Source: Lutjanus erythropterus
Taxonomy: Eukaryota > Chordata > Actinopteri > Lutjaniformes > Lutjanidae
Reading direction: 5' to 3'
NCBI GenBank assembly: GCA_020091685.1
Contig: CM034592.1
Span: forward strand, 35,874,350-35,938,349
Length of the DNA stretch: 64,000 nt
Position numbers and translations under genes: made by a program. Below the pieces are notes generated by a model. The model saw nothing but the letters and a program-made list of their open reading frames with translations. It searched no databases and had not been told where the DNA came from. Below, piece by piece: positions 1 through 13,600 of this stretch; the first letter of the stretch is position 1, and each line of letters starts with the position of its first letter.

Positions 1-286
1 TCAACTATTCTTAAATATCCTTTTCTTGAAAGTGTGGATTTATCTCTGAAAGTGTTAAATCCATAAACAGTTTTTTTTATTCTTTATTTTTTGTTTTCCT
101 TCCTTTGTCTTCCTCTTTGGCTTTCTTTAATCCGCTCTGGGCATATCAGCCTATCTCTCACCCTCCTTCCCGCTGGAATGCAGCTGAGATGAAACAAAGA
201 TTACAGAGAACAGTCAATTCCGTAGATAACATAGACCATGACTGATGGTTTCCCACACTGAGCCTCTTCCCTTCCTCTCTCTGCAG
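1..286 (+). other. nav1 intron, 3' end only
   Basis: Intronic DNA ending in a good acceptor (TTCCTCTCTCTGCAG) at 286. The window opens inside this intron, so upstream nav1 exons are not visible. Confidence 0.8.
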
Positions 287-3200
287 CTCCGCACTGATGC
301 AGAGAAGCGCTCCCTGGTGGAAAGTGGACTTTCATGGTACAGCGAGGATGGCAAAGCCGGCCACAAGCTCAGCAGCAGCAGCTATGACACGGGGAGTCTC
401 AAGACAGAGGCCCCAAGCAAATGGAGGAAGAAGCCTCCAAGCCTGAGTGAAGATTCAGGGGGCAAAGGAGAGCTGAAGAAGCCTCAAAGTTTGGGTCAGC
501 CAGGAAGTTTCAAGAAGGGTCGTAATCCTCCTATAGGCGTGACCTCCCCCATCACCCATACCTCTCAGAGCACGTTGAAAGTCGCAAGTAAGATCTAATC
601 ACTTTACGTCTATGCAACCTTTTTTTCCTGCCTGTTCTTTACCTCTCCTGTAGGAATGTGGTGTATCACTGGCACATTTAACTTGTTTTAACCAAAAAAT
701 CTATGTCATCCATTATCACTTTGTGTCTTGTATCCAAATGTAAAACAGAGCCTGTTTGTAGAGCAGCCAAGGCGGATATCTGCTTGGTTTCAAGATGAAC
801 ACAGAAGTGTACCCCTTAGCGTAAGCCAGGTTCTGATTTGTAGCATAGCATAGTGTACTGAAGAAAAAAAGCTCCATGCAATCCAGTTCATTGAAGAAAT
901 AAAATCTCAAAATCTCAGCTTAAAGGCCAGAGCCATGTTTCTGCTATTATCTCAGAGAAAAGCCTGTTACTTTACATGTCTGCTGAGACACACTGTCTGC
1001 CGTCTGCAGCAGCTGAATTTATTTAATCCCCAACAAAACATGCCATCATGATTAAATAATAGGTTCAAATTGAGCTCCAATACCAACAGTTCTTGGCCTT
1101 TCATTTCAATTTCCTCAGCTTTAAACATAAGTGAAAAAGATCTGATTGTATGTATTCTGGCCACAGTTTTTTAGGGGGAAAAATCTCTTACCAGATGCAT
1201 TTTTAAGATTCACATTGGGGACAGTTCACCCCAAAATCAGAAGTGCATATTTTTACTCTGGCCTCTCTTGCTATTTACCCATCTGTGGGTAGCTAGGTAG
1301 TTTTGGTGTTGCTGAATTTTGCTGATATCAGCCATAGAGATGTCTTTCTTCTCTTCAATATATTGGAAATACATGGCACTCAGCTTTTGGTGCTCAAAGC
1401 AATAAAAAAAATACATTTGAAAAACTCATCAGCAATGTCTCTTTCCAGAAAACATGACCTTGCTACTGAAGATAATCCACAGACCTTGCTGTAACCAGTT
1501 TCATGTAGGAACAATTTTCTTTCTACTGAACTTCACCTGCCGATCATATCATCATGCTAGGTAGCTCAGTGGTGCTAATGTTACAGGGCAGTCGAGGAGG
1601 ATGTTTTTAGTGTTTACATCACAGCCTGTCACAAGCACAAGGCTGTCATCCATGAGTAGATGCACATTTACTTCCGCATGGTGATACGGTTGGCGAGTGT
1701 AATTTGGTTGGTCGTTATCTTGAGTCAGGTCATGATTTCTGGAAAGAGACTTTGCTGTGAAGTTATTAAAATGTACTTTTTGGCACTTTAATCACCGCAA
1801 ATTGCTATTTAGTTCTTTATGTTCTAGAGCCATCTCTATGGCCTATTCCCCAAAACTGAGCAACTCATACCAAAACAATATACAACTCGCACTATAGGTA
1901 AGAGTAAAATCATGTATTTTTGGTTTTGGGGTGAAGTTAAAAAAACACGTGACCGTTTTGCTCTCATCTTTTAATGAATCCCTCAATCGCTATGTTTGCC
2001 AGCTCTGTGCTTTACTTTAACAATCCATAACGATCAGATTTTGATTGATTATATCATTTGGATTTGTCATGTGATGAAGTTATTCAAAAAGTTTAATTTT
2101 GCATTAGCCCCTTCAAGTCAGAGTCTGTTGGTGAGTCACATTTTACATCATGGGCACATAAAAGCCTTCAAAGTAAACACAGATGTTTCTTGCTTATATT
2201 CAATCTCAGCTGTAATGCCTGGAATGACGTGTACATTTACTTTGATGTGAAGGTGTCTGGTTTGAGAGAAATGAGATATGACAGTGCTGATTATCCAGTT
2301 TGGTTTCAGTCATTGAAGTGAGATTGTCATCATTTGTTAGTCCAGGTTTACTAGTTTTACTGGCCCATCAACTGATCCAGCCTGTGAAAAGTAGCTTAGC
2401 TTAGCTTTTTCTATTTATTATATTAAGGCAAATAAGACACATAATACTCATGACATTACAATACGACTTCAAAAAAAGAAGGAAAAAAAAGCAATTGGAA
2501 GAAATGTAAATAAAACAAAAGAAACAAATCAACTTAAAAGGATCCCCTCAGTAACTCAAATAATTAGATTTTCAGTACAAGAACATTTAGAAAGTAATTA
2601 TGCATATAGCAGGTAGAATTCTGTTCACTAGAATAATTTTTCACCTTTTCATATTGTGGTGTGCTTTGTTATGGTTTGTAGCAATTACTTTCTTTTTCTA
2701 AAAGAAATGGCCTCACAATATACTTTTTAGAAAATTAAGTTCAGATTAGTTCTTGATTGAAGTCAAACAAATGGAAGACAAAGTTCAGCTAAAACTGAAG
2801 TAAATTAAAACACAAAGCAAAATACACAAACACACTGGAAAAGACAGAACAATAAAGTTGACAAGAAAAAATAAAACAAGAAAAAGTGTCAAAATATGTG
2901 GATATAAAAAGAATGAAAAAACAAGAATAAAAAAGACAATAGAAGATCACATAATGTTGACTTAAAAAGTGTAAAAAGAAGTAGGATAATCGCATAATGC
3001 CATATTGTCAGTGTTAATAAGTAAGTAAGTGGAATAACAAAAAGAATAATAATAAAGAAAAATAAAAAGACAGCATTGCATAAAAAGAAATCTATAAGTG
3101 GGTTTTAAGAAGTGATTTAAAAGATTCTGCAAATCATTCCAAAGTCGAGGAGCCCTAATTGTTGAGGGGCCCCTCAACTATGATGATTGCTGAATATTAG

Positions 3201-6200
3201 ACATGTTGAGTTAAATACAGTTGTTAAGATAAAATTGTTAAAATTGCCATAAGTCACATTGCCATGTTATTATTAATCTATACAATGTCTTTCTTTATGT
3301 CTTTATTTGTCTTTAGCACTTAAAAGTGAAAGGCCGTTGGATAAATCCAAGATTTCAGTGAAAACTGCTGGTCTACAACGATCTCGTTCAGATGCTGGCA
3401 GGGATCATCATCATGGAGAGCACCGCAAGCCCCCGTCAGGTTTAGTTAAACCCACTGCTGGAGCCTCATTTGGCTACAAGAAGCCACCAACAGCCACTGG
3501 TACCGCCATTGTTATGACAGCAGGGGGTGCCACCATCTCCAGTGGCTCTGCTACTGTGGGGAAAACCCCCAAGTCATCTGGCATCCCTGTGAAGCCTGTA
3601 GGAGGAGGACCACCCATGGGTCGAAAGAACAGTTTTGATGCCAGCAGCGAGCAGAGCTTCCTGGGGCCAAACGCCCGAAACAGCATTCAGTACCGCAGCC
3701 TGCCACGACCCGCCAAATCGAGCACACTCAGTGTGATCGGTCGCCCGGCGTCTCGGCCTATCAGCGGTACCATCGACCCCAGTCTGTTGAGTTTGAAACC
3801 TGTGCCCATCGCCTCCACAGGCCCCAGGGTTAAAGAGCCGAGTAGCTGCGGCAGTAAAATGGCTAATCGAAGCACAGGCCCGGTGAACCAGACGGACCGA
3901 GAGAAGGAGAAGGAGAGAGCCAAGGCCAAGGCTGTGGGTGCTGACATAGACTGTTCCTCTCTGAAGGGAGAGGAGACTCAGTCCACAGGAGAGACTGCAG
4001 TCAAACTGCATGGCCTGAGACGGACCAGCAGCAGCAAATACCCTGAACTGTCATCTCCCACCACACCAAGGTCATTCAGATATTACTTTAAAGTCCAAAA
4101 AACAAAAAAATATATATTTTTGAGCAGACAGATTTTGTATTCTCTAGTGGTATGTAGCCATGCAGTAACTGGTTTTATATGCTCAGGATTTCTGCTGCCA
4201 CAATACACCATCACAATACAGTGAAAGTACATGATTGAAAAATGACATCATAAAAAATTCAACAGCAATATCTCTTTGGTAGACAGTGTCCCACTTACTC
4301 TGAATACTCTACTGCTTTTGGATTTGTGGTGGCAGAAATCTTTAAACGTAAAGGCCAGAGCCATGTTTCTGCTATTATCTGAGAAGAACTTGTTCTGTTA
4401 CATGTCTTCAGAGACATAGTGTCTGCCATCTGTAGTAACTATACTTGTTTAATTCTCAAGAAAACATACCATGATTACATAATAGGTTAAAATTGAGTTC
4501 CAGTACCAAGATTTCTTGGCCTTTCGTTTTAGTTTCCTCAACCTATATATAGGTAGATATGATTCTTTGTATTCTAGCCACAGTTTTGCAAAGAGAAAAA
4601 AATCTCTCAGCAGAGGAATTTTTATGATTTACAGACTAACTTGTGAGCTTGGATGTTTTGTTATTTTGTTTTATGAATATACTATAAGAATAACTTTAGC
4701 TTTAGTCTTCACCCCAAAGTAAAATATTGGTACAAAGTACAACAAAGTACATGATTGAAAATTGGCGTCATTAAAAATTCAACAGCAATATCTCCTTCAC
4801 AAAGTGTCCCAGTTACTCAAAATACTCCAGAGCTCACTATGAACAGCTTTTAATGCATCTACTTCAGCCTCAGAAATGGCCTTGAGAAATGGGAACATTT
4901 TTCTTTGCAGTTATTTTGTTGTTGAAATTTAGAGACAGAAATTTCACTGCCTTTGCAAATACAATGGCAACTATCTACTATATATTACTAGAGGTAAGTT
5001 AGAAAATGAAGTGCAATGAAGAAACATCACACAGATGCATGAGGCCAGTGATGATATATACCAGGCCTATTCAATTACACCTTGAGAAGGGACAGATTTG
5101 GAAAAAAGTAAAGTGCCAAGGGGCCAGATGTTTATATTCCTTATGTCTGACCCGTAAACAATGCATCTTTTCAAGTTTTTCTCCACTTTATTAAACAGTA
5201 ATAAAATAAACATTATGTACAAAAGTTCAGGAAAAAGCAATACAGTAATCTTAGATGAGAAGTAGGTTTTTCTTTTAATGAACACAATGTTGCATTTATC
5301 TTTTTTTGTGCGTTTTGACTCTTCTAAATTCCGTTTACTTCAACAGTTAAAAAATATGTGCCTCTATATTTAACAACAAACACAACCAATAAATAGGCTA
5401 ATTAACCTATTAATAAAATGATGAGCTTGTAAAAAAAAAAACAGTGTATGCAGCCCTAAACTTTATTTATATTTCTAATAGTTCAAGGGCCAGATTGAGG
5501 TAGTTAAAGGATGTATTCAGCCCACGGGCAACCAATTGAATAGGCCCGACTTATACAGTAAATAAAGATTTCTTAATATTTAGAAAATTCGTCAAGGCTT
5601 CCCCTTAGTTTTTAGATTTTAACATCTCTTCTTGACTTGACTTTTAGGATGCTGAACACAAAGTCTCTGGGTCGTCCACCCAGCTTGGCTCACCTGGACA
5701 AGGTCAACTCCAACAGTCTCGACTCCTGCGTGACCATTCAGGACCTCCCGCCCAAAGTCCCCCCATATTCCAAGCTTCAGGACTTAGCCGGTTCCCACAC
5801 CTCCGCCCGCCTCACCCCCAGCCCAGCGCCTGTGCTCCACATCGATTCCCCTGGCTCCTACACCAGTGACAGCCTGAGTCTAAGTGGATCACCGCTGCTT
5901 TATCCCAAGCTGACCGGCATGCACCGTAGCATGGAGTCCCTGCCCCTGCAGATGAGCGTGCCTTCCAGTGCGAGGTTTGTCAAAACTGAGACGCATGACA
6001 AGGAAGAGAGGGCTGCTGGAACCTGGGGAGCTGGAAGCAGGACATCCCTTAACCTAACAGATGGGTAAGTCTCATTTCAAGGAGTATCAGATGTCCTTTG
6101 TGTCTAGATATTTTTGTTTGTTTGTTTATTTGATTGATTGATTTAAAAGGGCAATCAATTTTCTTTCAATCAACTAATCAATTAATCGACTAATCGTTGC

Positions 6201-7809
6201 AGCTCTGTTGCCCAAGACACCTAATTCCCCATCTTCTGCATGGGACATAAACAAAAAGGTGCATATATGTTACTCACTCTGATGTGTCAAACCGAAAATC
6301 GAAAGAAAATTGAAAGGAAAATTAGTTATTTGAGTAAAAATAACATGGCCACTTTTCCATCTTCCGATGAACCAATACTATAACAACATTTATCCTTGTA
6401 GCTGATAGTGTGAGAGACAAGATGCCAACATTGGGCTGTAAGTTTCTTGGCAGCAGAGATACCAGCCAACCATATTTTATGTGCCTTTTCCGGGAATGGA
6501 AAATTCTGATGTGTCATTTAGAAGATGCAGAGCTGGATCCATCTGAAGATTTCTGTTTGTCAAGGTGGAGATGGTCTGGATTCCTGCCAAAAGACTGTAC
6601 TTGTAGGCAATCTCACGCTGTGTGTATGAATGTGCCCAGTGTGCCATATGGGCTACATGTAGAAAAAGGATTAGAAGATAAACCCAGGAGATGTCTTACC
6701 CAAGTGTTATGCATGTCCTGTGATAAAATTTAAAATCATAGCGCTTGTGTAAGGTTCTGAGACGCATAAATTGTTATATGAATTATTCAAAATGTCTGTT
6801 TATTTTCCACTAACAATGTTTCTTCTCTTTACAGCTTGCAGACAGACAGAAATACCTTGCCAAAGAAAGGCTTAGAGTACGTCAAAACAATTTATTCTCC
6901 CAAGCATCCATTTGAAATCTCCCACTGTGATGTATCTTGAGTGTATAAAGTTTAAAATGACCTCTCTTTTCTCAGACGCTATGGCTCAAGCCTGTCAGAG
7001 AGTGAAGGAAGCAAACCAGGCAGGCGCCACTCCCATACCATAGTCAGCATGACAGAGAGCGATAGCCCCCCTCAGCTGCCTTCTCCCACCCGCCCTCTCC
7101 ACCCCTCCTCCGGCAAGGCCCCTCTCACCAACGTGGGTGAGTCTACTCGCTCAGTTTGGCTGCCAAGTTCTAAAAACACTCCCTGGTTGAGGTTTGAAAG
7201 TAATGAGGCTTGAGATCTTTGATAAGCCATCCATCTTATCACTCATTATTACTGAGGACAGGGATATTAAATCACAGTAAGCAAAGTCCAGGTTAGTTTT
7301 TACAGTGGACACAAGTTGTCAATAATATAATCCAGTCATGTCTGAATGATAAAGTGGTGGCAAATTATTGTGGTATCAGATCTGACTGTGAATATCTAAT
7401 ATCTGCACTCATTTACACTTCAGTTTAAGTCTGAAATATGCAGGAGATGGAGGCAATAGGGGGTCAAGTCAGGCTATATTTATCTCTTTGACTGTTGTGG
7501 AACCGTAGTATTGCTTTTCACTGACTCGTCAGAATAAGGGTGCTATACCTAGGTTCACTGTATGTGTGTGTGAGTGTTTCTCTACAGTTTTATCTGTTCC
7601 ACTCACTGCCTTTCCTAACATCTCTTTTGTGATAGTTGCCCCAATTTCTAGTGGCACCCCGAGGATATCACGCTCCAACAGTATTGGCCCCCCCAATGAC
7701 TCCGCCTGCGATCTCTATGGATCCTCCCCCCTGGGCAGCAGTATGTCCCTGTCTGACCGGCCCAAAAGCATGATGCGGTGCGGGTCTTTCCGTGAACCGG
7801 GGGATGATG
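287..7809 (+). CDS. nav1: nav1 Ser/Pro/Lys-rich microtubule-binding region (six exons)
   Basis: Exons 287-587, 3317-4070, 5648-6064, 6835-6876, 6976-7136 and 7636-7809 encode about residues 1-616 of the visible protein. The sequence is low in structure, rich in Ser, Pro, Lys and Gly, with family blocks such as SLVESGLSWYSEDGKAGHK, KWRKKPPSLSEDSGGKGE, NTKSLGRPPSLAHLDKVNS, LPKKGLERYGSSLSES and GTPRISRSNSIGPP. Basic Ser/Pro stretches like these bind microtubules in NAV proteins. A 42-nt exon (6835-6876) sits inside this part and keeps the reading frame. The 754-nt exon 3317-4070 is the largest. The open frame runs past its donor at 4071 to a stop at 4222-4224, so intron retention would add a short unrelated tail; I treat that as chance. 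Confidence 0.9.
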
Positions 7810-10601
7810 GTGAGCCTGCTCAGCCAGCCTCTCTGCAGGGGAGGCGCCCAACATGGCCTCAAATTAAACAAAGCTGTCAGCTCATGCAGTACACAATATG
7901 CTAGGTGAAATGTCAGAAGGACATTTGTTTTCATCAGCATGAAATGTGGAGAGGAGTCTTGGTGCCTCTATTTTAGATTAATAGTGAGTTAAATAAGATT
8001 TAAGATACTTACTGTGATCCAAATGTAAACAACACAGGAGACCCTCCACCAGTAATTTAAACGTGCTTTTACTTTCACATAATTGGCAGGCTTTATAATA
8101 CATATTCCAGCACTAGACTACCACTAAGTTCTTAAAGCTACTACAAGGACTGGATGTAATCCAGAGTATCTCTTTTATGGGTTGTCAGTAGTAAAATGTA
8201 TTTAATCTATGCTCAACTTTAGTCATTTATTCGTGATGGGAGAGCAGGGATTGGTACCAAATTATAATAAAGTATTAATTACTAACATTTCTTTAGTACC
8301 TAGTGTTTAGACTAGGAATATCTTGAAATTGTCTTAGTCTAAGTCAAATCTCTGCCCGTTTCAGTGCATGGCTCTGTCCTCTCTCTGGCATCCAATGCTT
8401 CCTCCAACTATTCCTCGGTGAGTAGACACAGTCATTGCATGTACAGTATATGGTTATATTACATGACTTTGGTTTAAACTTTGTCTTGTCTTCAAAAAGC
8501 AAAGGGATTAGTTTAGAAATCTTGTACAGCATAGAATCATTTTCTACATTACAGCCGAAACGGGCAAATTGCCTTAATCATGATTCATGCCTGAGACATT
8601 ACATGTTGGTCACAAACCAGTAGTACCTGCTATTACATTCTGTGATTGGACAACTATTCGTTACCTGTTCCAAGTTTATATTTCACCACTGTCATCTCTC
8701 TAAACTTGAGCCATGTCCCTTTTACTGTGGATTAGTAGCTTCTGTAACCTTCCCTTATCCCTCTTTATTGTTTATTTGTTTTCATCATGCCTTCTTTAGA
8801 ATGAGGAGAGGATACAAGGAGAGGTAAGGCCAGCGTGCCATGACTCTTCAGCTCACATTGTACCTTTGCTCTGCATCACCTTTCAGTCATTTCCTGTTGA
8901 AATGGGTCCATTCATCATCAGATTGTGTGTTATCAGTGCTGCTCAGTGAAGTCTATGACAAGAGATCTCTTCCTCAGGAACTCATAACCCAGTTCATTTT
9001 GTTTTATCTCTAATATTCTTTGTCCTTTAGCACCACCTGCTAACATTTAATAAAGACATTTTTCAGACCTCATAAAATTCTCAGTGCATGAGAAAAGTGG
9101 TAATAGTCCACTGTCATCCCTTGATTAAACATTTATTGTTACTTTGGAGCATATTTACTTTATTTTGGTTTCTGTTGTGGAGCAATAACTGTCATATTTT
9201 GTTGTTTTTGCATATATTTTTTTTAACCAAACAAAACAACACATTTCAACGCATTCAGCTGCTGCATTATCATGATCAAAACCTGTGTTAATATATATGT
9301 TTGTTCGTGGTACTGTTTAATACCTTACTTTCAATTTGTCCACAGCAAATCCGCAAGTTGAGGCGAGAGCTGGAGTCCTCTCAGGAGAAGGTTGCTGACT
9401 TGACCATGCAGCTTTCTGCCAATGTACGTATATTTTTTTTCTTTCAAGGTTCCTTTTAGGCCTCTTAAGCTAATTTGTTGATGTGTTGGATGTACACCAG
9501 ATCTTTTATCAGAGGGTTATCAGTCCAAATTTTAGATTACACCTCCTCTTAGTCATTGAGTTTGTACACCACAACCAATCAAGATAAGGAAACCCCCGTT
9601 ACTAGGTGTATCTAATATCTGCCCTGCATTTCTTAGAGGGTGAGATGTGGGGAAAATATGGTGTGAATCCTTGCTCACTCAAGAAAATAAGGATCAGTTT
9701 AGATGACTCTGGATGCCGAGGGATAACTCTGGCCTCCGTCCAGTTTGCAGGGAGTAAAGAAAACCAGTCATAAGATATCCAGGATACACTAACCTACCTA
9801 ACACTTGAGGCTTTTTTAAAAGATCCTTTGCAGACATGTTAACATGTATATAAATTGCTCTACTTTGAATAATAATTTGTATCTGATATGTTCTTTTCAC
9901 AAAAAAGTTCAGTTATGTTTAAATTTCTTAAAATGGCATCTACTCCTTCTTCATTTAAATCCAGAATCTATAACAGCTAGACAACGGGTATTTCCTGCGT
10001 CACTGTTAAGTCTATTCTCAGTGTATGTGCACTGGAGGCTTAAAGTTCCACATCAGTTTTGCAAGTTTAATATCTGACAAACATTCAACTGTAGAAACAA
10101 GCAGGAAATCATATTTTTGAGCGGAGGGGAACTTTAAATTAATTTTTTTTTTGAGAACTTTATGCCTTTTTGTGATACAAACAGTGATGACATGAAAGGA
10201 AACAAAGAGAGAAACCTGCAAAAAAAAGTTACGGCTCATGGTCAGCACCATAACCACTAGGTCTTTCTCACTACCTCTCACATCTTTCCACTGTTGCTAT
10301 CATCCTGAAGCTCTGCAATCTTAAAAGACAAGTTCAACTTTAACCCTCAGAATTTGCTTTTAACTCTGAACCAGCTCAAAAATATTCCACTCCTGCATCT
10401 CACGCTTCAGCTTCGAGATGCTTGAGTCTGGCTGTTTGAATCACACTCAACTTTTGCTTTAACACCAGCTAACCATTGACCCTGATCTAATAATAGACAA
10501 CCAGCATGATCTACAGTCTCCTATTGCACATTTTATGCACTGCCTCTGCTCAACTATCAACTAACCTGACTGTTTTGAACTATGTGACTATATGAAGCCT
10601 A

Positions 10602-10643
<42 letters not shown>

Positions 10644-13600
10644 AGTGTGTCTTTCTTTATATGTTTTTAATGTATAAGAAATTTATTCCTACGCCTAATG
10701 CTGCTGTCCCTCTCTTTTACGTTCTTGGCTGGACTCGCTGCTGCCCCCTGCCTGCCTCCTTCTGACCCGCTCCTCTGGATGCTGGGTGTAGCAGCTAGGC
10801 CAGGTTTGTTGGACCGTTGCTTCCAGAGTGATCTCTGTCACTTCCGCATGATTCTGAGTGGACGTCAAGCTGACGAGTTGTTGTCTAATGACATCTCTGT
10901 TGGGCTCGCTCTGTGGCACAGCAGACCTCATCACCTACCATGAAGCATGTTGACAAGGGCTGCAACTAATTAATCTGTTGAATATTTTTTCAATGAATAA
11001 TTCAGTCTATAAAAAAACAAAAAACAAAGTGAAAATCTGTAGCATAGTTTTCAAGAGCCTACATTGGTTTTCTTTATATCTTATTTTGTCTGACCAACCA
11101 TGCAAAGATTGTTCCTTTTTTAATAATTATGATTTGCAGTGAAAAACAGATGACAATTTTCCTATGGCAATTTTCTGAGATTTGAAGGATTATAAGATAC
11201 CACACATGCAGGTATAGAACATATAGATATTTGAAAGAACTGCACTTTTAAAAAAATGTTATGTAACATACTGTACAACAGCCATAGTTAGGCCTGCTGT
11301 GCATTGTTATGACTGTTGTGACCCCTGAATGGCTTGTTCTTAGAGTTGAATTTATTAATTACATTTTATTTATTTATTTACAAGGGACAGTGTACATTAA
11401 TCAACATTGCAGTTTACACTTAAATATAAAAGTGTCAGAGAGAGAAGCTAATTTTCAAAACTGAAATAAGCAAATTGCACTGTTTTGATGTTTTGAATAA
11501 CATCATTCAGACAATTTCACAGAGTAGCAGAGTATTTTTATTATTTGATAAATGTGACATCAAAGAGATACCTGAGGAAGGTACCAATAAACAGAAATGC
11601 AGAAGAGTATGACAGGTTGGTCAAATGTAAGAAAAAGGAAAGTACACATCCAGAACAGCCACATGACAGAGCTGTCAGATCTGGGCGATCTTTCTTAACT
11701 ATCAATCTCTATCAACAATCTCTGCTTAAACTATCAAAACCAAAAGAAGAAACAAAACCTGATGGATATAAAGTCACAAAAAGAGGTCTCTATCACCCAC
11801 CATTTACATCCTAGCCCAAAGGTCAAACATGCTACATGAGGTTGATGAGGTTTGTTCCCCAGCGCCACACCGCTGCCCTCCCTCACCACTATTACCCTAA
11901 TGTCCTCTTTCATCTCTGACATCATCCACAGCTGTCCACTACTCCGTCCCTTCCCTCCTCCCCCAGCAGATGGAGAAAGCCATTTGTTTGATGTGCTGTG
12001 AGCGTGTGAGGCTGCAGCCGGTGACTCATACCTGTTTGCTTTCTCAAACACCCCCTCACTCGTCACTGTCTCTGTCTCTATGTGTCCTCCTCTAAAGGCT
12101 AATCTGGTAGCAGCATTTGAGCAGAGTCTGGCGCTGATGACGGCACGCCTGCAGACCCTGTCGGTGTCCTCAGACCAAAAGGTACCTTGTCAACTTGTGA
12201 CACATCTTCCTATTTGTTGTATAAGGACGAGAAACAAGAAATTCCATGACACTTGAAGAAACAGGTCATTAATTAATGATTAAAAGGCAAAGTTAAATAT
12301 GATTCCAAAGAAACAGTTGTGTCAACCACATACACCTACTACTACTTATGACATGATGATGATAAACTATAAGGTGATCATCCTTCAACAGCTTTACATT
12401 AGATTCTGTCAGTGAAAGAGAAGCTACTGAGTGACATAGTTGTGCTGGAAATGAGATGTGGGTCAAAGGTTTCCACGGTGGGATTTTCACGTTGTCATCA
12501 GCCACTCAACACAACCTGCCATCCTTGTTGAAATGGGATAGACATTCCACGATCCTTGGTTCAGAAGAATCTTGGTTCAGTTACCAGACTGTAAGCTAAC
12601 ATCAACACATCTTGATATTTTCCCTCTTCAGGACTCTGAGCTCACTGAGCTGAAGGATACCATTGATATTCTGAAGGCCAAAAATACAGAAGCCCAAGAA
12701 ATCATTCAGGGGGCTCTCAGTAATCCGGACATCACGCCTAAAGGTACAGAATCAGCAAGGGATGTACGGCACAATTACAACTGAGGTCCAAAACACATGC
12801 AAAGAATTTTCTTCCTAATATTTGATGTGCTCTTTTTTTCTCTTGTTATTTAGAATTGCTGATCAATCGCCAGAACTCCTCAGAAAGCATCTCCAGCCTC
12901 ACCAGCACCACCAGCCACTCCAGTATGAGTAGTCTTAAAGAGCAGGAGGCCAAGAAGAAGAAGAAAAAGAGCTGGGTGAGGACAGAGGGATTAGAAATAC
13001 TGTTTTGTGTTTCAAAGGGTGCTTTCACACCTAACTTCTTTGGTTTAGTTAAGATGGACCCTGGTGTGTTTGCCAGGTTAGTACAGTTTACTTGGACAGC
13101 TGTCAGTGAATCCTGGTGCGGACAAAACGGTCAGACCGAGACCACTTGAAAAGGTGGCACTGGCTCTGGTTCTGGATTGGTTCTTTAGTGGTGTGAAGGC
13201 AAATATAGCAACAAATACTATAAGCCTATAGGCTACGCATATTTATGGAAATAATTTAATAATCATTGTAAAATGTGGAACTGTATTTTCCCTGATCACT
13301 AGGCCTAAAGCTGTGAAATCTGCTGTGCTTATATCGTACTCCATGTACTGTACTTCTTGAGTTTATGAAGTCCATTAAGAAGTGTGTGACAGGGATTCCA
13401 CAGTGATAAAGCCTGAATCATAGCCATACAAGACACCTCCACCAGTCTAATAATACTAATAATGTTTATAATCAGTTACTTCTTTGAGTTCTTTGTGAAA
13501 TCAAACATAAATACATACATCAGAAGCATTTAAGTGCTGCATAAGCTTCTTTCAGTGGAATTTGGTATCCCTAGGGTGTCCTGATGATCCAGGATGTTAA

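Noticed and set aside
3474-4011. Minus-strand open frames opposite the 754-nt nav1 exon
   Set aside because: Shadow frames of a GC-rich coding exon; the plus frame carries clear navigator sequence and splice sites.
4071-4224. Readthrough extension of nav1 exon 3317-4070 as an alternative C-terminus
   Set aside because: The sequence after the donor is AT-rich intron and gives no navigator similarity; the normal donor fits the next exon's phase.
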